NCBI RefSeq assembly: GCF_020080835.1 | Contig: NC_058163.1 | Location: forward strand, 18,069,904-18,133,903 | Direction of reading: 5' to 3' | Length of the DNA stretch: 64,000 nt | From: Cotesia glomerata | Taxonomy: Eukaryota > Arthropoda > Insecta > Hymenoptera > Braconidae | In this document: one piece after another, positions 35,201 to 44,962 of the stretch | Layout: each line of letters starts with the position of its first letter | Numbering within the stretch: position 1 is the first letter of the stretch | Position numbers and translations under genes: made by a program | Notes under the pieces: model-generated | What the model was told of the DNA's origin: nothing | Databases searched by the model: none | Seen by the model: only the letters and a program-made list of their open reading frames with translations

Positions 35201-35876
35201 ACTGGATAAAAATCCATCAAACTATTTTGCCGAAGTTGAACAGCTGGCTTTTAACCCAGCACATTTAGCACCAGGTATTGAACCAAGTCCAGATAAAATG
35301 CTGCAAGGGCGTTTGTTTGCTTATGGTGATACTCAAAGATATCGTCTTGGAGCCAATCATTTTCAACTTCCCGTGAATTGTCCCTACAAAGTAACAATTG
35401 TCATACAAGCTATAATCATATTTGCATTGTTTAATTATTCCATTGTAGTCTTAATCCTGATATTATTTTTCTAGAATTTGTCACTGATGAACTATCAACG
35501 CGATGGCTTCATGTCTGTTAATAATCAAAGGGGAGCTCCTAATTACTACCCTAATAGTTTTAGTGGTCCTGAAGTACATGTTACGGCAAAATCTCCACCA
35601 TTCAATGTTGTTGGTGTCATAGATCGTCACGAGCCGATTGATGAAGATGATTTTGGCCAAGTCACAATCTTTTGGCAAAATGTGCTCGACGCAGATGCCA
35701 AAACAAGACTTGTTAATAACATAGCTATGAGTCTTTCGGATGCATCAAATTTCATTATTGAACGCGCTATAGGAAACTTTTCAAAGGTTGACATCGAACT
35801 CGGTCAAAGATTAATTGATGAGTTACGAAAAGCCGGAAAATCAATTAATATCACAGCTAAGAGTGCACGCTTATAA
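18497..35876 (+). CDS. Cat: Catalase, 7 exons
   Basis: Haem enzyme that dismutates hydrogen peroxide. Exons are 18497-18550, 33315-33489, 33550-33691, 33820-34150, 34276-34467, 35154-35390 and 35475-35876, with compatible phases throughout, giving 510 aa, the normal insect length. Exon 1 gives MDRDPTSTQMHEHKEKVK and joins DQPSVLLTGNGAP. Catalytic His lies in RVVHAKGAGAFG, Asn in the VGNNTPIF segment and the proximal haem Tyr in GRLFAYGDTQ. The C-terminus ends ...SARL, a plausible peroxisomal PTS1-type signal (ARL). Intron 4 begins GC rather than GT (34151). Intron 1 is about 14.8 kb and full of mobile elements. No lesions were seen, so it is probably functional. Confidence 0.93.
19209..19390. 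repeat. 59-bp tandem repeat
   Basis: 'CAAGTCACGG(C/T)(T/C)GTACGTAA' recurs at 19211, 19270 and 19329 with a constant 59-bp period, and a fourth, decayed unit follows. Each unit carries TTGACGTAA and ATCAGTGA motifs. Related motifs occur at 20935-21195. Confidence 0.8.
19882..20071. mobile_element. 190-bp palindromic MITE
   Basis: Inverted ends CACAGTAAAAAATTTTGCGTC and its complement are flanked by TA. The interior is also self-complementary (TTAAATTTAACA-type motifs). No coding capacity. Probably mobilised by a TA-targeting transposase (inference). Confidence 0.75.
20727..20795 (+). other. Degenerate tRNA-like sequence
   Basis: 'GACAAGTGAGCAGCG' resembles a weak box A, and 'AAGTTCGAGCCC' resembles box B about 45 nt later. 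It does not fold into a clear cloverleaf by eye, so it may be a decayed SINE head. Low confidence. Confidence 0.25.
20935..21195. repeat. TGACGT-rich repeat
   Basis: A dense run of TGACGT/ACGTCA-type hexamers and ATGACATC variants on both strands, ending GACGTAAACGTGTTTACTGGG. It shares ACAAGTCACG and TTACGTAA with the 59-bp array at 19209, so the two could be ends of one element spanning about 19.2-21.2 kb. Confidence 0.55.
21419..21538 (+). pseudogene. Orphan exon resembling the TDP-43 N-terminal domain
   Basis: ATG at 21419 gives MNYIRVSDGKATVRLPV...IKAYFPGVSG and TAA at 21536. The layout (YIRV, then a short acidic/basic strand, then QxxFPG-x-x-G) resembles the first ~40 residues of TDP-43/TBPH. 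A perfect GTAAGT follows FPG, so it could be a first exon. No second exon (RRM domains) was found downstream before the DIRS element. Similarity is judged from memory of the family pattern and is short. It sits inside catalase intron 1 on the same strand. Confidence 0.35.
22020..22460. repeat. Inverted plus direct repeat around a hairpin motif
   Basis: 'GCACGCCGAAGGCGTGC', a perfect 7-bp-stem hairpin, occurs at about 22040-22056. A near-identical inverted counterpart lies at about 22367-22385. The segment 'ATTATACTACGAGCCTCGTTC' with following ATTAATAGTAATATTAATAATT occurs directly at about 22070 and 22400. Probably a foldback or Helitron-like fragment. Confidence 0.55.
22562..23464 (-). CDS. 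DIRS-type tyrosine recombinase
   Basis: 300 aa, open. It is the integrating enzyme of a DIRS-group retrotransposon and joins the circular DNA copy to the genome without DDE chemistry. Catalytic residues of the tyrosine-recombinase family are visible: Arg in CTAHRAQTLASI, His/Arg in GHSTRHAATSAAY, and the nucleophile Tyr in FARVYNRP near residue 284. The N-terminal SAM-like core-binding region (KQYQSALQQWSEFC) is present. The start overlaps the end of the upstream RT/RNase H frame by 7 nt. No lesion was seen. Confidence 0.9.
   Translation of the reverse strand: MLASLADCTLKQYQSALQQWSEFCTRNALDLLEPDSHGLLRFLTEKQKKGASYSGLDTLRSAVSLIAGAKIGADPLVSRLMKGAFRLKPSTPRYTTTWDVTKMLEHLTKDYPLGNLSLTKLSQKLVTLLALCTAHRAQTLASIEVKNITVRENALEIKISKLIKTSGSGRAQPLLVVPFFKEKPELCVATTLNFYVKKTKTARGKLGNLFISTVKPYKAITSQTISRWIKSVLTESGIDTTVFSGHSTRHAATSAAYIKGINLESIRKTAGWSKGSEMFARVYNRPISADNQSFARAVLG
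23458..24538 (-). CDS. DIRS RNase H and C-terminal part of RT polyprotein
   Basis: The open frame continues past the annotated Met (24459) up to the solo-LTR junction at 24538, beginning SIRELSELIGKL. It includes the RT connection (DYGWLYLRPLEG), an RNase H domain (FTDASNSGWGA, RIDNTTAIAYVNK, VEADGLSRL) and the DIRS-specific C-terminal region (VLDLFATRANKKC, FPPFALI). It is separated from the RT catalytic part by the BEL LTR at 24539-25222. Confidence 0.85.
24539..25222 (-). mobile_element. Solo BEL LTR inserted in the DIRS RT gene
   Basis: Reverse complement of the LTR at 15530-16173, with the same TGTTC...ATTCA ends. It differs by short indels and is 684 bp here. Flanks read AGTGG and TGTGG, a near-match consistent with a 5-bp target duplication carrying one change. 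It separates two halves of the DIRS frame that otherwise read through. Confidence 0.85.
25223..25528 (-). pseudogene. DIRS RT, catalytic segment (middle fragment)
   Basis: Contains the RT active-site motif YLDDIL preceded by RLRGFKSVI, then LGFTIDS. Both ends are insertion junctions: the 2.2-kb LTR-like element on its upstream side at 25529 and the BEL solo LTR on its downstream side at 25222. The predicted start residues upstream of CDKIL belong to the inserted element, not to RT. Confidence 0.85.
25529..27745. mobile_element. 2.2-kb solo-LTR-like insertion in DIRS RT
   Basis: Starts TGTCACAG and ends TTGTTACA, a near-inverted TG...CA pair, flanked by ATTT on both sides (25525-25528 and 27746-27749). 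Removing it rejoins DIRS RT at the codon after FTK. No ORF of note. GC-rich ends surround a highly AT-rich centre (ATTATT-rich, 26600-27150). It could be a solo LTR or a non-autonomous LTR element, and the orientation is not determined. Confidence 0.7.
27746..28511 (-). pseudogene. DIRS RT N-terminal part and Gag tail
   Basis: RT palm motifs are FILNLKRLN, ATLDMEDAYY (first catalytic Asp) and FGLCTSPYAF. The frame ends at the LTR junction 27745. Upstream, an overlapping frame (28290-28511) is Pro/Arg/Gln-rich (RRPSHYQQGNW...), as at the end of DIRS Gag. The annotated continuation of RT to 27565 is read-through into the inserted element. Confidence 0.8.
28512..29100 (-). pseudogene. DIRS Gag-like gene, broken
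   Basis: The frame 29053-28739 (ILGEDPSEE, LHPKIKNRLKFWAEKGL, APKINLPIE) matches the Gag-like protein of insect DIRS/PAT elements. An in-frame TAG at 28741-28739 is followed by conserved sequence in the same frame (TEALDVDDAFEKL). A further one-base frameshift lies near 28565. Upstream the frame ends at an acceptor-like 'ccatag' near 29100. Confidence 0.7.
29177..29356. repeat. Long (TA)n microsatellite
   Basis: Almost pure AT dinucleotides with a few TTT and CAC interruptions. The Ile/Tyr-repeat ORFs here are artefacts. Confidence 0.95.
29357..31775. other. GC-mixed unassigned block, possible long LTR
   Basis: Sequence composition changes sharply at 29360 (GC-rich, GCCGGCACTGGCG) and at about 31770 (ends CCCATGTCACA). 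Both ends lie in AT repeat. No ORF resembles a known protein; the ones at 31137-31701 look like chance frames. Its mixed composition and internal tandem repeat resemble the solo-LTR-like elements at 25529 and 37841, but the 5' end TG was not found. Confidence 0.4.
29890..30260. repeat. ~100-bp tandem repeat
   Basis: Three to four units containing AATTAAATAAAAGTAATAAT, GATAAATTAACCTCAAATTG and TGTGCGGCGAA. Starts of matching units fall at about 29958, 30057 and 30157. Confidence 0.75.
32065..32210. mobile_element. 146-bp near-perfect palindrome
   Basis: Arms begin ATAAGGTAAAAGCCCCAATA and end with its complement. The arms, about 70 bp each, differ at only two or so positions around a short loop. 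A small MITE or hairpin inside catalase intron 1. Confidence 0.8.
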
Positions 35877-35926
35877 AATATTGTTATTGCTTGTCTTTCA
35901 TTTGGCTTAATATTTATTTTGAAATT

Positions 35927-35928
35927 AC

Positions 35929-36007
<79 letters not shown>
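35927..36007. repeat. (ATT)n microsatellite
   Basis: About 26 ATT repeats, 50 bp past the catalase stop codon and likely within its 3' UTR or just beyond. Confidence 0.95.
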
Positions 36008-36009
<2 letters not shown>

Positions 36010-36139
36010 TTACAAAAGATATTTATTTTTACTACGGATGAAAAAAGTATAAATGTTATTTAATTAAGTGGTGATACTTGAAAATTAATTCTTAAAGTAT
36101 TGCATTCTTGAAGAAAAATGTTCACATAAGTGAAGTCTC

Positions 36140-36171
<32 letters not shown>

Positions 36172-37131
36172 GATAAAACGCGACATGCCGGTAGGATTGC
36201 GCCCACAATTTGCGACCGATCTTAATGAAATTTTGTATGCTAATTCTATAAACAAATATCTTGATCAAATTTGAAGACAAGTAAAATCGATTGGTTATTT
36301 TACAAGTTGTGGGCGTTCATTAATTTTTCTGATTTTCAAAAAAGTCTTAATTTAGTCAATTTTCTAAAAATAGTTTTTCAGCTTCAAAAGGTCAAATCTG
36401 ATAAATTCTTTGTGAAGATTACACGATTATCTTGAATTTAAAATTTTATTCATCCACATTTATTGATTTTTTCGAATTAGGTGTCATAAACATATATTAA
36501 TCACTACGATTCCTACTTTTTTTCTGATATTCGTCTAAGAAATCTATCTATCCACCTGGAGTGTGGCCAAATGACATTTTTATAATTATATGTATTGTCA
36601 ACAAATTAGATGAATAAATTTTTTCAACAATTTTTAGGTTATTTAAAATTTATGTATTATTTTAAAACTTATGGCTCTATCTCACTTTCCGCTATTTTCA
36701 AACTCAATACGCTTAAAAAATTTTATATCAATGCGAGGTTTCTAACTCAAAAATACAACTTTTATACAATTTCAAACCCTTAGAGCTTGAAAATCTAGTG
36801 GTTGTATTAGTAAAACACGTATTGGAAAATTTGGAATTTCAATATTCCTTGAACAAATCAAGTAATTTTGATGTGGCTTACGGTAATCGACATTTAGTCT
36901 TTTCCAGCTAATTATCATTCAAATTGATATGGTATAGCATAAATCTTAAATCGAAGAGACTAATAAGTTTTGAAATAGAACTGATTATGTCATGTTTCAT
37001 CACTTGACGTGAATGATAGACACTAGAATTGAATGATTAGGGTGAATAAAAAATTTATTATGTTTATGGTTACAAAACAATGGTAAGTAAAATTCATGAA
37101 AATATTGTGCCTTGTTAATTATTATTCCTAA

Positions 37132-37132
<1 letters not shown>
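36172..37132. other. Non-coding interspersed repeat-like sequence
   Basis: No ORF. It starts after (TA)n at 36150-36171 with ACGCGACATGCCGG. It includes low-complexity phrases (AACTTTTATACAATTTC, AGCTTGAAAATC) similar in style to 57530-58020. Confidence 0.35.

Positions 37133-37163
<31 letters not shown>
37133..37163. repeat. (ATT)n tract at SINE 3' end
   Basis: Short ATT run directly beyond the poly(A) of the minus-strand SINE. Confidence 0.9.
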
Positions 37164-37164
<1 letters not shown>

Positions 37165-37741
37165 TTTTTTTTTTTTTTTTTTATTGTTTCCAGATGTACA
37201 GTTATTTTAATAACTCTGTTACATTTTTACAATAGTTTATATCCTCAACCTGTATTTCCTGCTTTTTTTTTATTATCGAATTTCCTGCTTTTTATTTTTG
37301 CGGCTGTGGTCCGACTTGTGCTTTCTGTACCGTATTTACCCTGCACCTTGCCTCTCAGGCTGTTGGAACAGAATCATGGGGAAACCACAGAGAAAACCCA
37401 TGATAGTACAGTCGGTGCTGGGCTAAGTCTACAGTGATTGATAAGAAACTCTTCTTTATCGACCACTGAAGCATTAGGCCCTTCTCCTAGTGTACAGAGA
37501 TCCCTCGCGCTAGCCAACGCTGACTAGAGCGGTCACTCATTCAAGTTGTTGCTTAAAATGGGTGATCGCTCAAGTCAGACGTGTGCCGCCCGACTATCTC
37601 TGCCACGTTCAGAGGCTGGCAACGTAACGCACATATTTTTATCTATAATCACTGAAAAATATTGGTGCGTGCCGGGATCGAACCCGGGTCCCACTCTTTC
37701 GAAAAGCGGGCACCGAGCCGACTAGGCTATTGCCAACCTCC
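37164..37741 (-). mobile_element. tRNA-derived SINE, ~580 bp
   Basis: Read on minus, the head has an RNA polymerase III box A (TGGCAATAGCCTAGTCGG, 37735-37718) and box B (GGTTCGATCCC, 37684-37674). A long unrelated body follows, then poly(A) at 37183-37164 and (TAA)n. It is flanked by (TAA)n on both sides, so it probably inserted in a TTA microsatellite. Body length is large for an insect SINE. The partner LINE is unknown: its tail does not resemble the 3' end of either neighbouring LINE. Confidence 0.75.
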
Positions 37742-39616
<1,875 letters not shown>

Positions 39617-39620
39617 ATTA

Positions 39621-39673
<53 letters not shown>
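39617..39673. repeat. (ATT)n microsatellite
   Basis: Flanks the 3' end of the R4/Dong-like LINE on minus. Confidence 0.95.
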
Positions 39674-42600
39674 GTTATTAAATGCTCAGGGGGGGTTGTC
39701 CCCGAAGTCCGACTCTCCGAGGGCCCAACCTGAGCTCCATCCATTACTGCTGGACCACTCCGCACAACAAGGCGGTTAGCGGCCACAGCAGGCCAAAGTC
39801 ATTTCCCTAAGTAGACGGAGGGAACCTAATATTACAGCCTTCTGCATCCTGACAGCCAAGAACTCAGATTTTGACGTGCAAGCTGGAACTTTGGCAAGTG
39901 AGGATACAAAAGACTGTTTCATCCCTCCAAGGACGCCAACGATTAGGACGACTAGTTTGACACGGTAACCTGGGTAAAGTTTGCCAATTTCAAATAGGAG
40001 ATCCTGATATATCTGTCTTTTGTGCTCTTCTTTGGCTGAGATGTTGTATTCAGCCGGGGCCGAGAACTCAATGACATAAATGTCACGAGTAGCCTTGTCG
40101 AAGAGCACAATATCAGGTTTGTTGTGATCTATCCGCCGAGTTGTTGCAAACGGCATGTTCCAATAAATTTTGCAACTGTCATTCTCAACAACCTGGGGAA
40201 TATCTCCTGGCAGATAAGGCAGCACCGGTGTCACGTCAATACCGTAGCGGTGACGAAGATAGTAGTACAGTACTCTCAGGGCAGCATTGTGACGCTGGAT
40301 GTATGCACCTCTCGCCAGCACAGGACATGCTGACAAAATGTGCATAAGCGTCTCCGGATGTTGTTTACACGCCCTGCAGGTCGTGTCCGGGAGCTGCACC
40401 TGGAGCACCCTGCTACGGTACTCTAGAGTGTTAATGACACCATCTTGGCAAGCAAATATGAACCCTTCAGTCTCGGACATCAGGCCAGCTGACTTTAAGA
40501 AGGAAAACGTCAGCTGGGTGGACAAGCCATGATCACGCACGTGTTTAAAGAACACGCTGTGCATAGACTTGTCCATCAGTTTGCCTAGGAGTAGTTTTTC
40601 CTCGGCGTTCCTGATGGCGCTCTTGAATTCCTCCTTTCGGAGTTCCATAAGAGCGTTTATTTCTCCAAGACCAAGGGTTCTTGCCGCATATATTGCTGCC
40701 TTATATAAGAACGACCCCTTATGCGCATTCTCATGTTTATGAACAATTTGCATAAGAAAGTCATCCTCATCTGCAGTGAAATTGACAACTTCGTGTGTTA
40801 AACCCAGGACTAAACGATCATGAAGCCGCTCCAAGCTCTGCAAACCTCTCCCACCGATCGACCGGGAGAGGTATAATCTGGCGACTGATGAATTGGGGTG
40901 CATGCTCCGGTTCATGTTGATAGTCTTACGGGTTCTGATGTCGAGATCTCGCAGATCCTTTCGGGCCCATTTTAAGACACCGAAAGAGTATAGTAAGACT
41001 GGGACAGCGAGCGTGTTAGTAGCGGAGACTTTATTTTTGCCGGAAAGTTCGGAGGACCAAATTTTCCGGAGTCTCCTAACATACTCGCTACGGAGAGTTG
41101 CTTGGACTTCGGAGACCGCATGCATGCGGTGCTCTTCCATTCCTAGATATCTATACAACTCTCCGGCGTCTAATTGTCTTAAAACGCTCCCATCTACCAA
41201 CTCGACATCATCACCCGTAACAGAGCACTTACCCCTCGCCAGATGTACGACCGCACACTTGTCCAACCCAAAAGACATTCCGGCATCCCGCGTGTACTCT
41301 GCTACGATGTTAAGGGCCGCCTGTAGATGATCTTCATCAGCACTATACAGCTTCAGGTCATCCATATAAAGCAGATGGGTAATCGAGTATTTTCGATCAC
41401 CCGGAGGCCCCACAGAGTACCCACGAGTTTTACGGAGAGCAACAGATATAGGCAGCAGTGAGATGCAAAACAGCAGAGGGCTCAAGGAATCACCTTGGAA
41501 GACCCCTCGTTTGTACTCTACAACTCCGGTTATGTGCAATGCGTTTCCACTTCCAATGTGAAAACGCGTTCGCCAGAGCTGCATTGTACGCCGAATGCAT
41601 TCCACTATTTCAGGATTGACCCCCAGGCATTTGAGGAGATATAAAATCAACTCATGAGAAGTTGAGTCAAATGCCTTGCGATAGTCGATCCAGGCCATTG
41701 ACAGGTTGCGTTGATAGTAGATCGCATCTTGTGTGACACATCGATCAACTATCAAGTTCTCTTTGCAACCTGACAGGCCTCCTTTGCTGCCACGCTGTTC
41801 ATATATCTGTTGCCATACAGGTTCTATCTCATGCAAAATACGGTTGTTTAAAATTTTTGTAAAAATTTTATAAACCGCATTCAAGCAGGTGATAGGCCTG
41901 TAATTCTTTGGGTCAGACAAGTCACCTTTTTTGGTATCAGTACGGTTCGCCCTTCCACGAGCCAGTCTGGAATCGGTTCGTCAGCTCTAATGTACGATGT
42001 AAATATACGGGCCAGATGGAGGTGGGTAGAAGTAAACTTCTTCCACCAAAAGACATTTATGCCATCTGGTCCCGGGGCAGCCCAATTTTTGCTGCCATTT
42101 AGAGCTGAACGAACTTCATTCACACTGACTGCAGGGCTCTCTTCATCAGCATTCTGTCTACGGTGTTCCCGACAGAATGCTTTAAAGTCGTGCAGAGCTG
42201 GAGTATTGGCGTTCACGTTTGGTTGATCTCCATACAACTCAGTCCAAAAGCTTCCACCCGCTCAGGTGTTGGATAATTCCCGGTAACATCGGTCTTTGGT
42301 GTCAGAAAGCGTGAAGGGCTGGATCGAAACAACGAGTTGTCGACCAACCGCTTCAGCCTTTTCTCTAGTGACTTTTTGGCAGTCACTAAAGCCCGCAATT
42401 TATTGAGAGACTCTTCCTTGATGACAAGAAGAGTACTCTTATTCAGTGTGTGATGACGCCACCGAAGTTCAGCAGCAATGCGCCGAATTCGGGGCGTGTA
42501 TGCTCTTTGAGTTGTTTCAAACTCAATCACACACTGAATGCGGGAGACCTGTTTCCGGGATCTGTCAATTTTGAGTCCAAGTTGTGAGATGCGCTGTCTC

Positions 42601-43319
42601 AACCTTGCCTCGATCGAGAGACAATGTCTCTCTCTCGGAAAAGCCGAAACTGCTGCACCATACACAACCTGGCTCACAGTGAGCAGGGTGGAATCCTCCA
42701 GGATGTTTGCACGGAGATCTTCATTTACCGCTTCTAGCTGTTGTTGGGAGTAAGTTATCTTTTTAGATATACTTACTTGCCGTCCTATAAAGGGATTGTT
42801 GTCATCCAAGGAGGAACGGCGTCGCTCTTGGTGTAATTGCGCCGGAAAGGAAAGTCTATTAGACTGCCTTCTATCCGGCACAAGCGATCTTCTATTACGC
42901 CGAAGATAAGCGGCATAATTACGCAGGTGTTTAGGCGTAAAATGCTCTAGCTCCGGATGCATATCACTCCAAAGAGTGTGCATCCGGGCCATATAACCGC
43001 TCACCCCCGGCTCGCTACGTTGGTAGCACACCAAGAGGTCGACTCGTAGTTCCTCCGTCCACTTAAAGAAAGTCCTTAAAGCGCCAGGGTCGTCATCGTT
43101 CATCGGGTCCGGCGTGCTCCTCCCACCTGATGAATGGTCCTCATCCGAAAAGGACCGGTTGTGGGGAGCACTTCTGAGATTACGCCTTGTTGTAACTCAG
43201 TATTTCAATGCAGTGGGTAGTTGGCCCACTGCATCGGCTACGTCGTTCGCCTACAGACCTGGTGTTATGGTCTGCGTTTCCCGCGATGCGCCGCTTGGAG
43301 GCCACGTAGCAAGCACCGC

Positions 43320-43320
<1 letters not shown>
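39674..43320 (-). mobile_element. R4/Dong-like LINE between (TTA)n tracts
   Basis: The element's 3' end lies at about 39674, directly against (ATT)n, and its 5' end at 43320, directly against (ATT)n. Its body is GC-richer than the flanks. It encodes one long frame (broken twice) with RT and a C-terminal restriction-like endonuclease, as in the R4 clade. The Dong branch of R4 is known to integrate into TAA repeats, which fits the flanks exactly. Confidence 0.85.
39776..43103 (-). pseudogene. R4/Dong-like RT-endonuclease ORF with two frameshifts
   Basis: Three overlapping frames form one protein of about 1,100 codons. 43103-42213 is the N-terminal region. 42237-41881 is the start of RT (WAAPGPDGINVFWW). 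41920-39776 is the RT core (FDSTSHELI, GVFQGDSLSPLLFC, LLYMDDLKLYS), then a zinc knuckle C-x2-C-x8-H-x4-C and a PD-(D/E)XK-type endonuclease (KPDIVLFDK...IYVIEFSAP). One base is lost in a T-run near 42237 and one shift occurs in an A-run near 41920. Single-ORF layout, YMDDLKLYS and endonuclease C-terminal to RT support the R4/Dong clade rather than R1 or Jockey. It is otherwise little decayed. Confidence 0.85.

Positions 43321-43392
<72 letters not shown>
43321..43392. repeat. (TAT)n microsatellite between two LINEs
   Basis: 24 TTA-type repeats join the 5' end of the minus-strand R4/Dong-like element to the 5' end of the plus-strand APE-type LINE. Confidence 0.95.
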
Positions 43393-43645
43393 CGTGAGAG
43401 GATGTGATTTTTGGAGTGCTCTGAAAATTGTAGAGTTTTATAGATAATAGTGTATTAATAAAAGAAAATTATGTACTATTGTGATAATAAAGTGATACTG
43501 AACAATATAACATAATAATTTGGTTGATTAACTTAATCGTTTTATTGTTATTCTAATAATAAGTAAAACTGAACTCGGTGAGGTTAGAGTGCTGTTGTTT
43601 TGTGTGTGTGGGTGCTGGGTAACCAGTACAAATAAATAACAGACA

Positions 43646-44923
43646 ATGAGTCAGATTTGTGGTCATTGTAAACAGAACACAGTGAAAAATCCATACATCT
43701 GCTCATCTTGTAAGAATGTTTTCCACAAGGGATGTAGGACTAAAAGTCACAGATATGTAAACATGCTGGGTGAGAAGGTGCAATGTCCAGGTCATGATTT
43801 AGATGACAACATGGATACGGAGAGTGTTAGGTCTACGGAAAGTTCAAGCTCGAGGAGTGTAAAAAGGAAAAGAACAGAAGGAGAGGAAAGTGATATAGAT
43901 CATAAACTGGATTTGTTGTTAAACATTCATGATAATATTGAAGTGAATTACGATGCCTTCAAAATGGAAGTCAAGCAACTTATTAAGGAGGAAGTTAAGA
44001 GAGAGGTTAGGAGGGAGATGCAGTCAGCTACAAAAGATATAGTTAGTGAGGTAACTAAAGCAGTAACTAGTGTAGTGCGCAAGGAACTATTGGAAGTGAA
44101 CCGTAATACAGTGGCGGGAAAGGAAACTAGTGACACCTATGCGGAGCGGCTAAAGAAATCACAGTTGAACAGTATCACCGTTGAACCAAAGAAACAGCAA
44201 GATACGACAGTTACTGTAGAGAAACTTAAGAAGAGTGTGGATGTTGGAAAACTGGGGCTGGGTGTAGACCGATTGAATAAGACAAAGAGTGGGAAAGTGA
44301 TCATTGGATGTAAACAAACGAAAGATTCACATGTTTTAGTAGAAGAATTAAAAAAGAATATTGGAAAGGATTACAATATTAAATTAAATGATAAAAAACT
44401 TCCCAAGGTAAAGATAATTGATATAGAGGAGGATATAATTTCAGAGAAAAGTGAAGACGAAATTATAAAAATGATACAAAAACAAAATGATTTGACATTG
44501 GATCAAAACAGCAAAATGGAAATAAAAAAGAAAGCAGCTGGAAGGAAAAAAGATGGATATATTATTTTAGAAGTCGATCCAATAATCCATAAAAAATTGT
44601 TAGATGTAAACAGGATAAAACTTGGGTGGAACAAATGCCGTGTCTCAGACTGTGTTAGTGTATTAAGATGTTACAAATGCTGGGGTTATTATCATTTTGC
44701 GAAAGATTGTAAAACAGGAACTAAATGTAGAAAGTGTGCTGGTGATCACAAGGAAGAGGAGTGTAGCAGTACGGATAAGAAGTGTGTAAACTGTATAAAA
44801 ATGAAAGAAGTATTTAAAGTGGATGATGTTGAGGTTAATCATTGTGCGAATGACACTAATTGTGAGTACTACAAAAGAATGAGAAACAGAGCGCAGAAAA
44901 GTATCAAATACTATACTGAATAG
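43646..44923 (+). CDS. LINE ORF1 protein: PHD-like finger plus zinc knuckles
   Basis: 425 aa. N-terminal Cys/His cluster (CGHCKQN, CSSCKNVFHKGC) looks like a PHD/RING-type finger (residues ~4-35). A Lys/Glu-rich coiled-coil-like middle (about 85-150) follows, with Cys knuckles near the end (CYKCWGYYHFAKDC, CRKCAGDHKEEEC). This is the nucleic-acid-binding protein of an APE-type LINE. It is fully open and followed after a 39-nt gap by ORF2. The 5' UTR runs from 43393. Confidence 0.85.
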   Translation: MSQICGHCKQNTVKNPYICSSCKNVFHKGCRTKSHRYVNMLGEKVQCPGHDLDDNMDTESVRSTESSSSRSVKRKRTEGEESDIDHKLDLLLNIHDNIEVNYDAFKMEVKQLIKEEVKREVRREMQSATKDIVSEVTKAVTSVVRKELLEVNRNTVAGKETSDTYAERLKKSQLNSITVEPKKQQDTTVTVEKLKKSVDVGKLGLGVDRLNKTKSGKVIIGCKQTKDSHVLVEELKKNIGKDYNIKLNDKKLPKVKIIDIEEDIISEKSEDEIIKMIQKQNDLTLDQNSKMEIKKKAAGRKKDGYIILEVDPIIHKKLLDVNRIKLGWNKCRVSDCVSVLRCYKCWGYYHFAKDCKTGTKCRKCAGDHKEEECSSTDKKCVNCIKMKEVFKVDDVEVNHCANDTNCEYYKRMRNRAQKSIKYYTE

Positions 44924-44962
44924 CAAAGAATAACAAGTAGAAGGCATTCACTAGGAGGTCAG

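Noticed and set aside
35361..35372. Catalase RLGANH where many catalases have RLG-x-NY; suspected loss of the haem ligand.
   Set aside because: The proximal haem tyrosine is in the GRLFAYGDTQ segment, which is intact. The NY position is conserved but not the ligand.
40124..41330. Plus-strand ORFs across the R4/Dong-like element.
   Set aside because: They are antisense shadows of the RT-endonuclease frame.
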